Assembly (NCBI GenBank): GCA_965262745.1 | Contig: OZ253558.1 | Location: 2,790,001 to 2,854,000 of the forward strand | DNA: 64,000 nucleotides | Origin: JAJECS01 sp965262745 | GTDB lineage: Bacteria; Chloroflexota; UBA11872 | Reading direction: 5' to 3' | Shown: positions 50,541 through 59,296 of the stretch, in pieces | How the letters are laid out: every line of letters begins with the position of its first letter | How positions within the stretch are numbered: position 1 is the first letter of the stretch | Program-made: the position numbers and the translations under genes | Notes under the pieces: generated by a model | What the model was told of the DNA's origin: nothing | Seen by the model: only the letters and a program-made list of their open reading frames with translations | Databases searched by the model: none

Positions 50541-50836
50541 CAGGTCGAGGTCGGGGTCAGCTAGGGCGATGGCGCGGGCCGGTCAGGAGCGTGGGACGAG
50601 GCATATGCAACGATCCCTCCTGCCGGTGCATCAATGTCACGGTTATCGCCCAACCAGCCCCCCCCGCCTGACACAAGGCGCGGTCATCGGGCGGCTCAAC
50701 GGCCGCGTGGCACAAGGGCGTACGGTGCCGGCCACGGTGGCCCCATCGTACCGCAGGACACCGGGATAGCCGCCGGCATCACCGCCAATCTGACCCTGTA
50801 GTAGCATCGCCGACGGCGTACGTCCCGGTTTCGACT

Positions 50837-51175
50837 GTGTTTCGCACCCTCTTGATCATCGCCATTGTCACCTCGGTGCCGCTGCTGATCTACGGCGGCC
50901 TGCGGCGGCGTCTGGCATACACCATCTCCGTAACGCTGACCGTGTATCTCATCCTGATCGGCGTGCGCTACCTCCATGGATTCATCTTCTTCCGCGAGGA
51001 GCTGTTGAACGTCATTGGCGTCGTCGCGGTGATGGCGCTGATCGGGGTTGCCGGCTACGCCGCCGTGCGCTATTACAGCGACCGCGCGGTGGCGCGAAAG
51101 CTCGAGGAGCGGCGGCGGCGGCCCGAGGCGCACCGAACGCTCATCGATACCTTGCGGCGAAAACTGAGAAAATGA
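50837..51175 (+). CDS. small membrane protein (112 aa), unknown
   Basis: I do not recognise this family. Three hydrophobic helices (TLLIIAIVTSVPLLIYGGL, YTISVTLTVYLILIGVRYL, VIGVVAVMALIGVAGYAAV) are followed by a basic cytoplasmic tail (KLEERRRRPEAHRTLIDTLRRKLRK). GTG start at 50837. It is followed on the same strand by a small orphan and an SDR. Function cannot be stated. Confidence 0.65.
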   Translation: MFRTLLIIAIVTSVPLLIYGGLRRRLAYTISVTLTVYLILIGVRYLHGFIFFREELLNVIGVVAVMALIGVAGYAAVRYYSDRAVARKLEERRRRPEAHRTLIDTLRRKLRK

Positions 51176-51218
51176 CGGCCGGAGATACCGATGCCGCCGT
51201 CGATATGAGGAGAAAAAC

Positions 51219-51461
51219 GTGGCCCTGACCATCAACGAGACGCCGGTGCACTGGGACAATGTCGCCCCGCCGGGGCGCCTGCCGCCGTGGATGGAAGTCG
51301 TCTGGATTGGGGTGCCGCGCTACCCCCGGCGATTGTGGTTTCTTTCGAAGACCGGGGCCAGCTGGCAACAGCGGCAGCGCGAGGACATCGTGCGCAAGGG
51401 GCGGGCGATCCTGCTCGCGGAGCGTGACGCCACGGCCGACGTGGTCGTCGGCGACGCCTAG
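51219..51461 (+). CDS. small hypothetical protein (80 aa)
   Basis: 80 residues, soluble, with many aromatics (HWDNVAPPGRLPPWMEVVWIG, RRLWFLSKTGASWQQRQ read as landmarks). The GTG start is supported by GAGGAG ten bases upstream. It lies nine bases before the SDR gene, implying co-translation. No known family. Confidence 0.6.
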   Translation: MALTINETPVHWDNVAPPGRLPPWMEVVWIGVPRYPRRLWFLSKTGASWQQRQREDIVRKGRAILLAERDATADVVVGDA

Positions 51462-51469
51462 CGGCCAAC

Positions 51470-52252
51470 GTGGACCTACAGCTGAGTGGGCTCGCCGCCG
51501 CCGTCACCGGCGGCAGCGAGGGCATCGGCCGGGCGGTTGCGGCGACGCTGGCCGCCGAGGGCTGCGACGTGGCCATCGGCGCGCGGCGCCCGGGCCCGCT
51601 GGACCTAGCGGCCGAGGAGATACGTGCTGCCACCGGACGCCGCGTGGAGCCGCTCCCGATGGACGTTACCAATGCTCAGCAGGCGCGGGAGTTTATCGAG
51701 ACCGCGGCGCGGCGTCTCGGCCGTCTGGATATCCTCGTCAACAACGCCGGCGCCTCGAGCGCGGCCCGGTTTGAGGACGTCGATGACGAGACCTGGGAGG
51801 CTGATCTGCAGCTCAAGGTCTACGGTGCCATCCGCTGCACCCGCGCAGCCATCCCCTATCTGCGGGCCGCGGGCGGCGGCGCGATCATCAACATCACGAC
51901 CGTCGGCGGCAAGCAGCCGGGGGCCGCGTCGGTGCCCACGTCGGTGAGCCGCGCGGCCGGCATCGGGCTGACCAAGGCGCTGTCCAAGGACCTCGCCGCC
52001 GATCGTATTCGCGTCAATACCGTGATGCTAGGGTCCATCCGAAGCATGCAGTGGGAGCGCCGCTGGCGCCGCCAGGCGGCGGGAGAGTCCCTCGAGGACT
52101 ACTACGCCAGACTTGGCGCCGACGTGCCGCTCGGGCGAATTGGGCGTGCCGAAGAGGTTGCCGACCTGGTGGCGTTTCTGGTCTCGCCGCGGGCGGCGTA
52201 TATCACGGGCACCGCGGTGGCCATCGACGGCGGCAACGGCGACGTCATCTAG
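51470..52252 (+). CDS. SDR-family protein with non-canonical active site
   Basis: 260-residue Rossmann protein: cofactor loop TGGSEGIGRAV, DVTNAQQ, VNNAGAS, and C-terminal RIRVNTVMLGSIRS and ITGTAVAIDGG. Where classical SDRs have Ser...Tyr-x-x-x-Lys, this one reads INITTVGGKQPGAASVPTSV then SRAAGIG: Ser is replaced by Thr, the Tyr position is Thr and the Lys position is Arg. I recall a subgroup of annotated 3-oxoacyl-ACP-reductase-like SDRs with this change; their reaction is unclear to me. GTG start nine bases after the small orphan. Confidence 0.85.
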   Translation: MDLQLSGLAAAVTGGSEGIGRAVAATLAAEGCDVAIGARRPGPLDLAAEEIRAATGRRVEPLPMDVTNAQQAREFIETAARRLGRLDILVNNAGASSAARFEDVDDETWEADLQLKVYGAIRCTRAAIPYLRAAGGGAIINITTVGGKQPGAASVPTSVSRAAGIGLTKALSKDLAADRIRVNTVMLGSIRSMQWERRWRRQAAGESLEDYYARLGADVPLGRIGRAEEVADLVAFLVSPRAAYITGTAVAIDGGNGDVI

Positions 52253-52267
52253 CCGCTTGCCCGCGCG

Positions 52268-53221
52268 TCAGAATCCAGCCTCGACGTCCACGACGTTCTC
52301 AAGTGGCTCACCCGCCTTGTAGCGGCGCAGATTGTCCGTGAAAAACTCGAGCAGGCGGGCCACGCGCATGGGCGACGAGCCGCCGTTGTGGGGCGTGAGG
52401 ATCACGTTGGGAAACCCCCAAATCGGGTGGTCGGAGGGCGGTGGCTCTTGGTCGAGCACATCGAGCCCGGCGCCTCGCAGCTTGCCGCTGCGCAGCGCCT
52501 CGACGAGCGCCGGCGTGTCCACCACCGCGCCGCGTGAGATGTTGACCAGATAGCTGCCATCCGGCAGCAGGTCGAACACCTGACGGTCAATGAGACGCTG
52601 CGTCGCGGCCGTGCTGGGGCAGCAGATCGCCAGAATGTCAGTCTCGGGGAGCATGGCGTACATCTCGCTCACCAGCCGCACCTCGCGGATGTAGGCGTCC
52701 GGCTGTTGCGGGTATACATCCACGGCGCGCACCTCGACCTCGAGGCCGTCCAGCCGGCGGGCGAGCGCGCGGCCGATGCCGCCCGCGCCGACAACGAGCG
52801 CTCGCTTGCCCGTAAGCTCGTCCACCTTGATCGACTGGTCCCACCGCCGCTCGTGCTGGGCCAGCACGGCCGGACCGATGCCGCGCGAGAGGCCGGTGAG
52901 CAGCGCGATGCCGGTCTCGGCAACGTGGCTTCCCAGCAGGACTTTCGCATTCGTCAGCATCACGTCGCGCCCCGCGAGGCCGGGGGCTTTCAGGTGTTCC
53001 TCGACGCCCGCCGAGAAGATCTGGATCCAGCGGACGCTCGGCGCCGCGTCCAGGACGCCGGCACCCAGCGGCCGTGCCGTGGCGATCACCTCCGCGTCGG
53101 CCAGGCTGGGGAAGGACGCGTCGAGGCTGGCGGCCCAGGCGAACCGGTCCTCTGGGTAGTCGGCACGCAACGGGTCCCAGTCGGCGTCGGTGGCGAACGG
53201 GTATTCGATGACAACGTTCAA
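52268..53221 (-). CDS. D-2-hydroxyacid dehydrogenase
   Basis: NAD-dependent oxidoreductase of about 317 residues in the phosphoglycerate/formate-dehydrogenase-like family. NAD motif VVGAGGIGRALARRL, catalytic Arg in VNISRGAVVDT, Glu in LDQEPPP, and His in LTPHNGGS are all present. TTG 53221 with GAGG a few bases upstream is chosen; GTG 53287 gives 22 extra residues. It is divergent from the Lon-like gene and convergent with the SDR. The substrate is not evident. Confidence 0.88.
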   Translation of the reverse strand: MNVVIEYPFATDADWDPLRADYPEDRFAWAASLDASFPSLADAEVIATARPLGAGVLDAAPSVRWIQIFSAGVEEHLKAPGLAGRDVMLTNAKVLLGSHVAETGIALLTGLSRGIGPAVLAQHERRWDQSIKVDELTGKRALVVGAGGIGRALARRLDGLEVEVRAVDVYPQQPDAYIREVRLVSEMYAMLPETDILAICCPSTAATQRLIDRQVFDLLPDGSYLVNISRGAVVDTPALVEALRSGKLRGAGLDVLDQEPPPSDHPIWGFPNVILTPHNGGSSPMRVARLLEFFTDNLRRYKAGEPLENVVDVEAGF

Positions 53222-53367
53222 GGGTTCCTCGGTTCCTTCGGCGCTGCGGCGCACGTACGCCAGTGTAGGGGGCCGCGCGGGGGCCACTGCTAGACTTCGC
53301 CGCGTGCTGCCCCAGGGGCGACCTCCTGCACACTGACCCCATTCGCCGCAACGGGCGCACCCTGCCC

Positions 53368-55755
53368 TTGGGCGTGGCCGAGCTCTCCGTCGACGCCGTG
53401 CGCTGGACCTGCGACCCCGACACGCTGGGCTTCGAGTCCACGGCCGAGCTTGAGCGGCCAGACGCCCTGATCGGCCAGGAACGCGCCGAGCGCTCGCTGG
53501 ACTTCGGCGTGGACATGCGAAGTCCCGGGTTCAACATCTTCGCCATGGGCCTGTCGGGCACCGGACGCACGTCGATGATCCTCGAGCGGCTGCGCGCCGT
53601 GGCGGACAGCCGCCCCACGCCGCCAGATTGGTGCTACGTCCATAACTTCGACGAACCGCACCGCCCCCGCGCGTTGCGCCTGCCGCCTGGCGCGGCGCCC
53701 GCGTTTCGCCGTCAAATGTCCGATCTGGTGGCGACGCTCCGCACTGAGATCGAGCGGGCCCTTGCGACCGACGAATATGAGGCACAGCGGCACGACATCA
53801 CGCAGCGCGATCAAAGCGAGCGGCAGGCGGCACTCCAGGCTCTCGACCGTCAAGCCCGCGCCGCCGGGCTCGCGATTGTTCAGACGCCGACAGGTCTGAA
53901 CGTGGCCGCGATTCGCGACGGCCAGCCGCTCACATCGGAAGCGCTGCGGCGGTTGCCCGAATCCGAGCGCAGCACCGTCGAGCACGTCCGCGGCGTCCTG
54001 GAAGATGCCCTGGCACGCACGATGCGGGCGCTGCGCCTGCGGCAACGCCAGGCGCGCGAAGCGCTGCACGCGCTCAGCGTCAACGTCGCGCGCAGCGTCG
54101 CCCAGCCGCTGCTCGAAGACCTGCGGGAGGCACACCGCGGCAACGAGGGCGTCACGGCGTACCTGGACACGGTCGACCAGCATGCCATCGAAAACTTCGA
54201 GGTCTTCCGCGACGGCGAAAATGATGGAGCGCCGCCGGATTCCGCGGCGCGGCATGATGCCGACCCTTTCCTGCCATACCGCGTGAACGTGCTCGTGACC
54301 CGGGCCTCGGATCGCGGGGCGCCGCTGGTCCGGGAGGGTCATCCGACATTTCCGAACCTGTTCGGACAGATTGAGCAGCGGCAGACCCTGGGCGCCGTCA
54401 CCACCGACTTCACCATGATCAATTCCGGCGCGCTCCATGCGGCAAACGGCGGGTTCCTGGTGGTGCAAGCGGAGGACCTGCTCCAAAACGGCGCGGCGTA
54501 CGACGGTCTCAAGCGGGCGCTGCGGGATCGGATGATTCGCCTTGAGACCGTTGCGGATGGGCTGGGGCTGCCGGCCCCGGCGCGTCTCGACCCGGAGCCC
54601 ATCCCGCTGGACATCAAGGTCGCGCTGGTCGGGGATCCCTGGGTCTATTACCTGCTGCACGATGTGGACCCAGACTTCGGCGACCTGTTCAAGGTTCGCG
54701 CCGAGTTCGACACGGAGATCGAGCTCAACGACGCCAACATGGACCGCTACGCCCGTTTCATCGCCGCGCGCTGTGATGATGAGGCCTTGCCGCACTTCGA
54801 CCGCACGGGGGTGGCGCGGGTGGTGGAGGAAGGCGTGCGCTTGGCCCAGGACCGCCGTCGCCTGTCGACACGGTTCGGCGACATCAGCGACATCGTTCGC
54901 GAGGCCGGACACTGGGCGCGCAAGGCGGGCGCCGCCACGGTCAATGAAGAGCACGTCTGGTCGTCGATCGACGAGCGCATCCGCCGCAGCAACCTCACCG
55001 AGCAGAAGATTCGCGACCGCATCGCCGACGGCACCGTGATGGTCGAGATCGAGGGCAAGGCCGTCGGTCAAGCGAACGGGCTATCCGTCGTGAGCCTGGG
55101 AGGCTACGAATTCGGGCAGGTGCACCGGATTTCGGTGCGGACCTATCCCGGTCGCGAGGGTGTATTCAGCATCGATCGCGAAGCCAAGCTGACCGGGCCG
55201 ATCCACGACAAGGGCGCCATGATCCTGTCGGGGTTCGTGAGCGGGACCTTCGGGGTCGACGGCCCGCTGAGCCTGAGCGCCACCCTGGTATTCGAGCAGT
55301 CCTACGGCGGCATTGAAGGCGACAGCGCGTCGTCCGCGGAGTTGTACGCGTTGCTTTCAAGCCTCAGCGGCCTACCGCTGCGGCAGGACGTGGCGGTGAC
55401 GGGCTCGGTGAACCAGCACGGCCAAGTCCAGGCCGTCGGCGGCGTCACCCAGAAGGTCGAGGGATTCTTCGACCTGTGCCGCGAGCGCGGGCTCACCGGC
55501 GCGCAGGGCGTTCTGCTGCCGGCCGCAAATGCCAAGCACCTGACGCTGCGGTGGGACGTGGCCAAGGCCATCGCCGCCTGCCGTTTCCACGTCTACACCA
55601 CCGACACGGTTGCCGGCGGCATCGAGCTTCTGACCGGAGTGCCCGCCGGCGCCCCCGGCGCGAGCCTTCGCTATCACCCAGACACCGTCTTCGGCATGGT
55701 TCAGGCGCGGCTGGCCCTTTTCGGCCGGCGCTGGCACGACGGCCCCGCCCACTAG
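53368..55755 (+). CDS. Lon-like ATP-dependent protease (AAA_32 plus Lon protease domain)
   Basis: About 795 residues. The N-terminal half resembles the AAA_32 Lon-like group: FESTAELERPDALIGQERAE, then a P-loop-like MGLSGTGRTSMI where the usual Lys is Arg, a change I believe is common in this group. A coiled helical insert follows. The C-terminal protease domain (about 570-775) carries GSVNQHGQVQAVGGVTQKVEGF and EGDSASSAELYALLS, giving the Ser/Lys dyad near residues 651 and 696. Cytoplasmic. Start TTG 53368 or GTG 53374. It is followed by an FtsH-like protease on the same strand. Confidence 0.9.
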   Translation: MGVAELSVDAVRWTCDPDTLGFESTAELERPDALIGQERAERSLDFGVDMRSPGFNIFAMGLSGTGRTSMILERLRAVADSRPTPPDWCYVHNFDEPHRPRALRLPPGAAPAFRRQMSDLVATLRTEIERALATDEYEAQRHDITQRDQSERQAALQALDRQARAAGLAIVQTPTGLNVAAIRDGQPLTSEALRRLPESERSTVEHVRGVLEDALARTMRALRLRQRQAREALHALSVNVARSVAQPLLEDLREAHRGNEGVTAYLDTVDQHAIENFEVFRDGENDGAPPDSAARHDADPFLPYRVNVLVTRASDRGAPLVREGHPTFPNLFGQIEQRQTLGAVTTDFTMINSGALHAANGGFLVVQAEDLLQNGAAYDGLKRALRDRMIRLETVADGLGLPAPARLDPEPIPLDIKVALVGDPWVYYLLHDVDPDFGDLFKVRAEFDTEIELNDANMDRYARFIAARCDDEALPHFDRTGVARVVEEGVRLAQDRRRLSTRFGDISDIVREAGHWARKAGAATVNEEHVWSSIDERIRRSNLTEQKIRDRIADGTVMVEIEGKAVGQANGLSVVSLGGYEFGQVHRISVRTYPGREGVFSIDREAKLTGPIHDKGAMILSGFVSGTFGVDGPLSLSATLVFEQSYGGIEGDSASSAELYALLSSLSGLPLRQDVAVTGSVNQHGQVQAVGGVTQKVEGFFDLCRERGLTGAQGVLLPAANAKHLTLRWDVAKAIAACRFHVYTTDTVAGGIELLTGVPAGAPGASLRYHPDTVFGMVQARLALFGRRWHDGPAH

Positions 55756-55785
55756 CAATCCGTCCAGCGCTTCGCGGCCGCTTTG

Positions 55786-55794
55786 GTGGGTAAC
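55786..55794. repeat. possible solo end of the miniature element
   Basis: GTGGGTAAC matches the left end of the element copy at 41072, but no second end is found within about 200 bases. Chance occurrence is possible for nine bases. Confidence 0.2.
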
Positions 55795-55820
55795 CTCACT
55801 TCGGCTCCGCGACCCGGGGC

Positions 55821-55826
55821 TATACT
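55821..55826 (+). promoter_or_regulatory. candidate -10 box for the FtsH-like gene
   Basis: TATACT 79 bases before the start codon in the 149-base gap after the Lon-like gene. No good -35 box. The call rests on the hexamer and location. Confidence 0.3.
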
Positions 55827-55904
55827 TGTAGCTCATCGCCAGGCGGCTATGGTGCGCGCCGCGAGCGACGCGCCGTAGGCCACGCTCGGGGAGGAGACGC
55901 CGGC

Positions 55905-57716
55905 ATGGGCATGACCATGGACTCTGACATTCGACGGCAAGCTAACACCAAGCGCAGCCCGCTAACGTTCCTCCGGGAGAACTGGCGCGCGATCAGCCTC
56001 TACCTGCTCATTACGGGCGGGCTGCTGTTCGGCTTGACCCAGGCCCAGGAGATCACGCTCAACATCCTGAGCTTCTTCGCGACGTTGCTCTTCGGGATGA
56101 TGTTCATGATCGTTCAGTTCGGCGCCCTGTTCTACATGCTGGGGCGCGGTCGAACGTATTGGGTGAAGCCGGGCGAGACCGGCGTGTACTTCTCGGACTA
56201 CCGCGGCAACGATCACGTGCTGGAAGTCGCGCGGCGCGTGGTCATGCTGCTGCGCGGCGTGCGCGAGTTCAAGCGCATGGGCGGTGAGACCGTCCGCGGG
56301 CTGCTACTCGAGGGCCCGCCCGGAACTGGCAAGAGCTATCTGGCGCAGGTGATGGCCAGCGAGGCCGGGTTGCCGTTCGGCTATCTCTCCGCGCCGAGCT
56401 TCCAGGCCATGTTCATGGGCATCGGTCCGATGCGCGTCCGCATGCTCTACGGCAAGGCGCGCAAGCTGGCCCGGCGGCACGGCGGCTGCATCCTCTTCAT
56501 CGACGAGATCGACGCCATCGGCATGGCCCGCACCAATCAGATGGGCGGCGGCATGGGAATGATGGGCGGCATGATGGGTGGCGGTGGGATGGGGCTGCTC
56601 AACGAGCTGCTGCTGCAGATGGACCCGCCGAACTTCGACAATGGCATGTTTTCGCGGATGCTGCGGGCGCTCGGCCTCAAGAAGGGCCGCGCCGTGCCGC
56701 CGCCGGTGCTCACCGTCGGCGCCACCAATATCGCCTCCGTGCTTGACCAGGCGCTTCTGCGTCCCGGGCGGTTCGACCGCAAGATCCACGTGGACAAGCC
56801 GGACTACGAGGGCCGCAAAGACATCATCGAGTACTACCTGGCGAAGGTGCGGCACGAAGAAATGCCCATCGACCGCATGGGCAACGATACGATCGACTAC
56901 ACCCCGGTCGCGATCAAGTACGTCATTAACGAGGCGGTGATTCACGCCCACTTCGACGGCCGCGACGCCATCTCCTACGCGGACTTCTCACGCGCGCGTG
57001 AGAACCACGAATGGGGCCTGCGCGAGCCGATTCGGGGCCTCACGCAGGAAGACCGCCGACGGCTCGCCTACCACGAGGCCGGTCACGCCATCGCCCAGGT
57101 CAAGCTGAAGAAGTGGGAGCGATTGACCAAGGTCACCATCATTCGGCACGGCAGCGCCCTGGGCCTGGCTGCCTATAAGCCGGTCGAGGAAAAGCGCGTG
57201 CTGGTGCGTGAGGAGTTGCTGGCCAGCATCCAGGTGTCGCTGGCCAGCCGCGCCGCCGAGGAGCTGTTCCTCGGATCGCCCACGGTCGGGGTCACGTCCG
57301 ATTTCGCGCACGCCACGTACACGACCTTCCAGATGCTGAACGTGTGGGGCATGGACGGGAGTTTCTACTCGACCCTGCCGTTCGGCCCGGCCGTGTCCGC
57401 GACCGCGCCCGACACGAAGCGCAAGATCGACCAGATCCTGGATCAGGAGTACCGCAAGGTGAAGAAGCTCCTGACGCAGTACTCAGGCGCCATGCACGAC
57501 CTGGCGCAGTTGCTGATCGATCAGGACGAGGTTGACGGCCAAGATGTCGAGGACCTGGTCACGCGCTACGACGAGATGATCGCGGCAGGCGACGAGCCCA
57601 AGGCGCTGCCGGAGCCGCCGGTGCTCGTCACCGCGGGCGTTGCTCCGCCGGAGCCCTACGTCTTCGGCAGCGACGACAGCTCAAACGGTGCGAACGGCCG
57701 CAACGGATCGACCTAG
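55905..57716 (+). CDS. FtsH-like membrane AAA metalloprotease with Met/Gly-rich insert
   Basis: 603 residues, distinct from the ftsH at 23.5 kb. Two N-terminal helices (AISLYLLITGGLLFGL; FFATLLFGMMFMIVQFGALFY) are separated by only about ten residues, so the usual extracytoplasmic domain is missing. The AAA domain has EGPPGTGKSYL, ILFIDEIDAIG and LRPGRFDRKI. Between Walker B and the second region of homology lies a Met/Gly-rich loop (MGGGMGMMGGMMGGGGMG). The protease part keeps HEAGH and VTSDFAHAT, so it looks active. The C-terminus is Pro/Ser/Asn-rich. GGGAGGAG precedes ATG 55905. Confidence 0.88.
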   Translation: MGMTMDSDIRRQANTKRSPLTFLRENWRAISLYLLITGGLLFGLTQAQEITLNILSFFATLLFGMMFMIVQFGALFYMLGRGRTYWVKPGETGVYFSDYRGNDHVLEVARRVVMLLRGVREFKRMGGETVRGLLLEGPPGTGKSYLAQVMASEAGLPFGYLSAPSFQAMFMGIGPMRVRMLYGKARKLARRHGGCILFIDEIDAIGMARTNQMGGGMGMMGGMMGGGGMGLLNELLLQMDPPNFDNGMFSRMLRALGLKKGRAVPPPVLTVGATNIASVLDQALLRPGRFDRKIHVDKPDYEGRKDIIEYYLAKVRHEEMPIDRMGNDTIDYTPVAIKYVINEAVIHAHFDGRDAISYADFSRARENHEWGLREPIRGLTQEDRRRLAYHEAGHAIAQVKLKKWERLTKVTIIRHGSALGLAAYKPVEEKRVLVREELLASIQVSLASRAAEELFLGSPTVGVTSDFAHATYTTFQMLNVWGMDGSFYSTLPFGPAVSATAPDTKRKIDQILDQEYRKVKKLLTQYSGAMHDLAQLLIDQDEVDGQDVEDLVTRYDEMIAAGDEPKALPEPPVLVTAGVAPPEPYVFGSDDSSNGANGRNGST

Positions 57717-57766
57717 GAACAACGGCGCGCCGGCCTAAATCAGGTCTCGGTTCGCATTTGGGCGGT

Positions 57767-57792
57767 GGCCCAGGCTGCACGCAGCCTGGGCC
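57767..57792 (+). terminator. hairpin after the FtsH-like gene
   Basis: GGCCCAGGCTG, loop CACG, CAGCCTGGGCC: perfect 11-bp stem 50 bases after the stop codon. No U-tract, so termination is inferred from position only. Confidence 0.5.
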
Positions 57793-57827
57793 TTCGCCCC
57801 AGACACGTGCGCTCGGATCGCCCAACG

Positions 57828-57880
57828 CGTCATTCCGAGCGCCTCTGTCACTCCGAGCGAAGCGAGGAGTCTAGAACTCT
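57828..57880. repeat. dispersed repeat (TCATTCCGAGC / CTCCGAGCGAAGCGAGGAG)
   Basis: Contains CATTCCGAGC and then CACTCCGAGCGAAGCGAGGA, near-palindromic around GCGAAGC. Such units are scattered intergenically in many bacterial genomes. It lies between convergent genes. Confidence 0.5.
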
Positions 57881-57961
57881 CCGGCACCGGCCGCCGGGCA
57901 CACGTCTCTGGATGCCAGCTTTAGCCCCGCATAGCGGCGGCGCGGCCGTCGCGGCTTCGGC

Positions 57962-59209
57962 TCAGCTTGCGGGCGGCGCTGGCTCCTCGGCTTCGACCGC
58001 GCCCTCCTCGACGGCCTTCAGCCGCTCGTTGGTGACAACGAGCAGTTTGCAGTGGGCGTCGCCGTCCGACATGCGGGCCGCGTACATCGCCGTCACGTCA
58101 AAATGCTCGAAGAAGGCTGTGTCGTAGATGTTGCTCACGTCGCATACCGGATGCGCGTCGCCCGTGGTGAGCCCGTAGGGGCACTCGGACAGCTCAATCA
58201 CGGCCGATTCGGGCGCCTTCTGCTCCACCGTCACGCTGTCGTGGGCGACCAGCTGGCGCCGCTGCCGCACCCACACGTCAACCAGGTCCAGGATGTCGGG
58301 GGTTTCGCTATCCACGGCGGATGCGGCGTCGGCGCGAGCCTGCGCTCGCAGGGCCTCTTCCGCCTGCGCCCGAAACGCGGAATCGGACTCGAGCGCCTTC
58401 ATGATGATGAGACGCATGAACCCGCCCAGTTGGTTTCGCAGCCCAGGCTCCGGCGCTCGCGCAATGCCGACCGACGGCGCGGCGTCCGGGGATGTCAGCG
58501 GCACCGCTGGGATCACCGGCGCAGGCGGCTCGCGAGGAGTTCCGGGAGGCGGCGGCAGGACGGGCGCCGCCGGGTGGAGGCCTAGCGGTGTACCCGGCTC
58601 GCCGACATCCGGGGCAAACGCCTCCAGACGCGCCGGCGTCGCATCGCTCGTGGGTGCTATCTCGGGCAGTGCCGCTTCCACGGCGCGATCGTCCGCCGCG
58701 GTCACGCCGTTGGCGGAGAAGGTTTCCGAGATGGCGAGGGCCAGTGCGTCCGCGGCGTTCGGGGCGAAAGACGGCATGGCCACGCCTTTCTGCTCTGCGC
58801 TCGCCGACGCTGGGCCGATTGCGGTGGCCTCGGCTGGCGGCGTGCTGGACGGCTTGGAAGCCGAGTCCCGGCCACTGACGGCGTCCACTGCGCCCTGCAC
58901 ATCCGACACGACCTCGTCCCGGAGGCTCGTCACGTCGTCGGCGGTGTCCTGCACCGTCTGACCGAGCTCGCGCCGAATCTCCGCCAGCTCGCTGCGGGTG
59001 GCATCGGCCTCCTTGCGCAGCTCGCTCATTTCCTCTTGGATAAAGGCAAACTCTTCGGCGAATTCCTTCCGAAATTCGCGTGACATGTCGCGCAGCTGCC
59101 GCACCCAGCGACCGACGGTGCGCATGGCGATCGGCAGCCGCTCGGGGCCCAAGACGATGAGCGCGACCATGATGATCGCGATGAATTCTTCGAGGCCGAC
59201 GCCGAACAT
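57962..59209 (-). CDS. TatB-like protein fused to a cysteine-containing C-terminal domain
   Basis: 415 residues. Residues 1-55 are TatA/TatB-like: MFGVGLEEFIAIIMVALIVL with GPERLP, then an amphipathic helix (RTVGRWVRQLRDMSREFRKE). A coiled coil follows to about 110, then about 150 residues of Ala/Pro-rich linker. Residues about 268-395 form a folded domain: RQRRQLVAHDSVTV, LSECPYGLTTGDAHPVCDVS, and ARMSDGDAHCKLLVV. This Cys-Pro...Cys...Cys pattern recalls ATC-hydrolase (thiazoline hydrolase) or V4R-like domains. Normal TatB proteins stop soon after the coiled coil. No tatC or tatA is nearby. Convergent with the FtsH-like gene. Confidence 0.8.
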   Translation of the reverse strand: MFGVGLEEFIAIIMVALIVLGPERLPIAMRTVGRWVRQLRDMSREFRKEFAEEFAFIQEEMSELRKEADATRSELAEIRRELGQTVQDTADDVTSLRDEVVSDVQGAVDAVSGRDSASKPSSTPPAEATAIGPASASAEQKGVAMPSFAPNAADALALAISETFSANGVTAADDRAVEAALPEIAPTSDATPARLEAFAPDVGEPGTPLGLHPAAPVLPPPPGTPREPPAPVIPAVPLTSPDAAPSVGIARAPEPGLRNQLGGFMRLIIMKALESDSAFRAQAEEALRAQARADAASAVDSETPDILDLVDVWVRQRRQLVAHDSVTVEQKAPESAVIELSECPYGLTTGDAHPVCDVSNIYDTAFFEHFDVTAMYAARMSDGDAHCKLLVVTNERLKAVEEGAVEAEEPAPPAS

Positions 59210-59296
59210 AGAGTTGGCCTAGAGCCTGGCGCGGGCGCCGCGGAGAAGCAAGAATCCCATCCTAGGGGGCATCCGGGTCTCGGACAAGGGTCGGCG

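Noticed and set aside
53290..55071. 593-codon minus-strand open frame
   Set aside because: Shadow of the Lon-like gene, with no recognisable domains.
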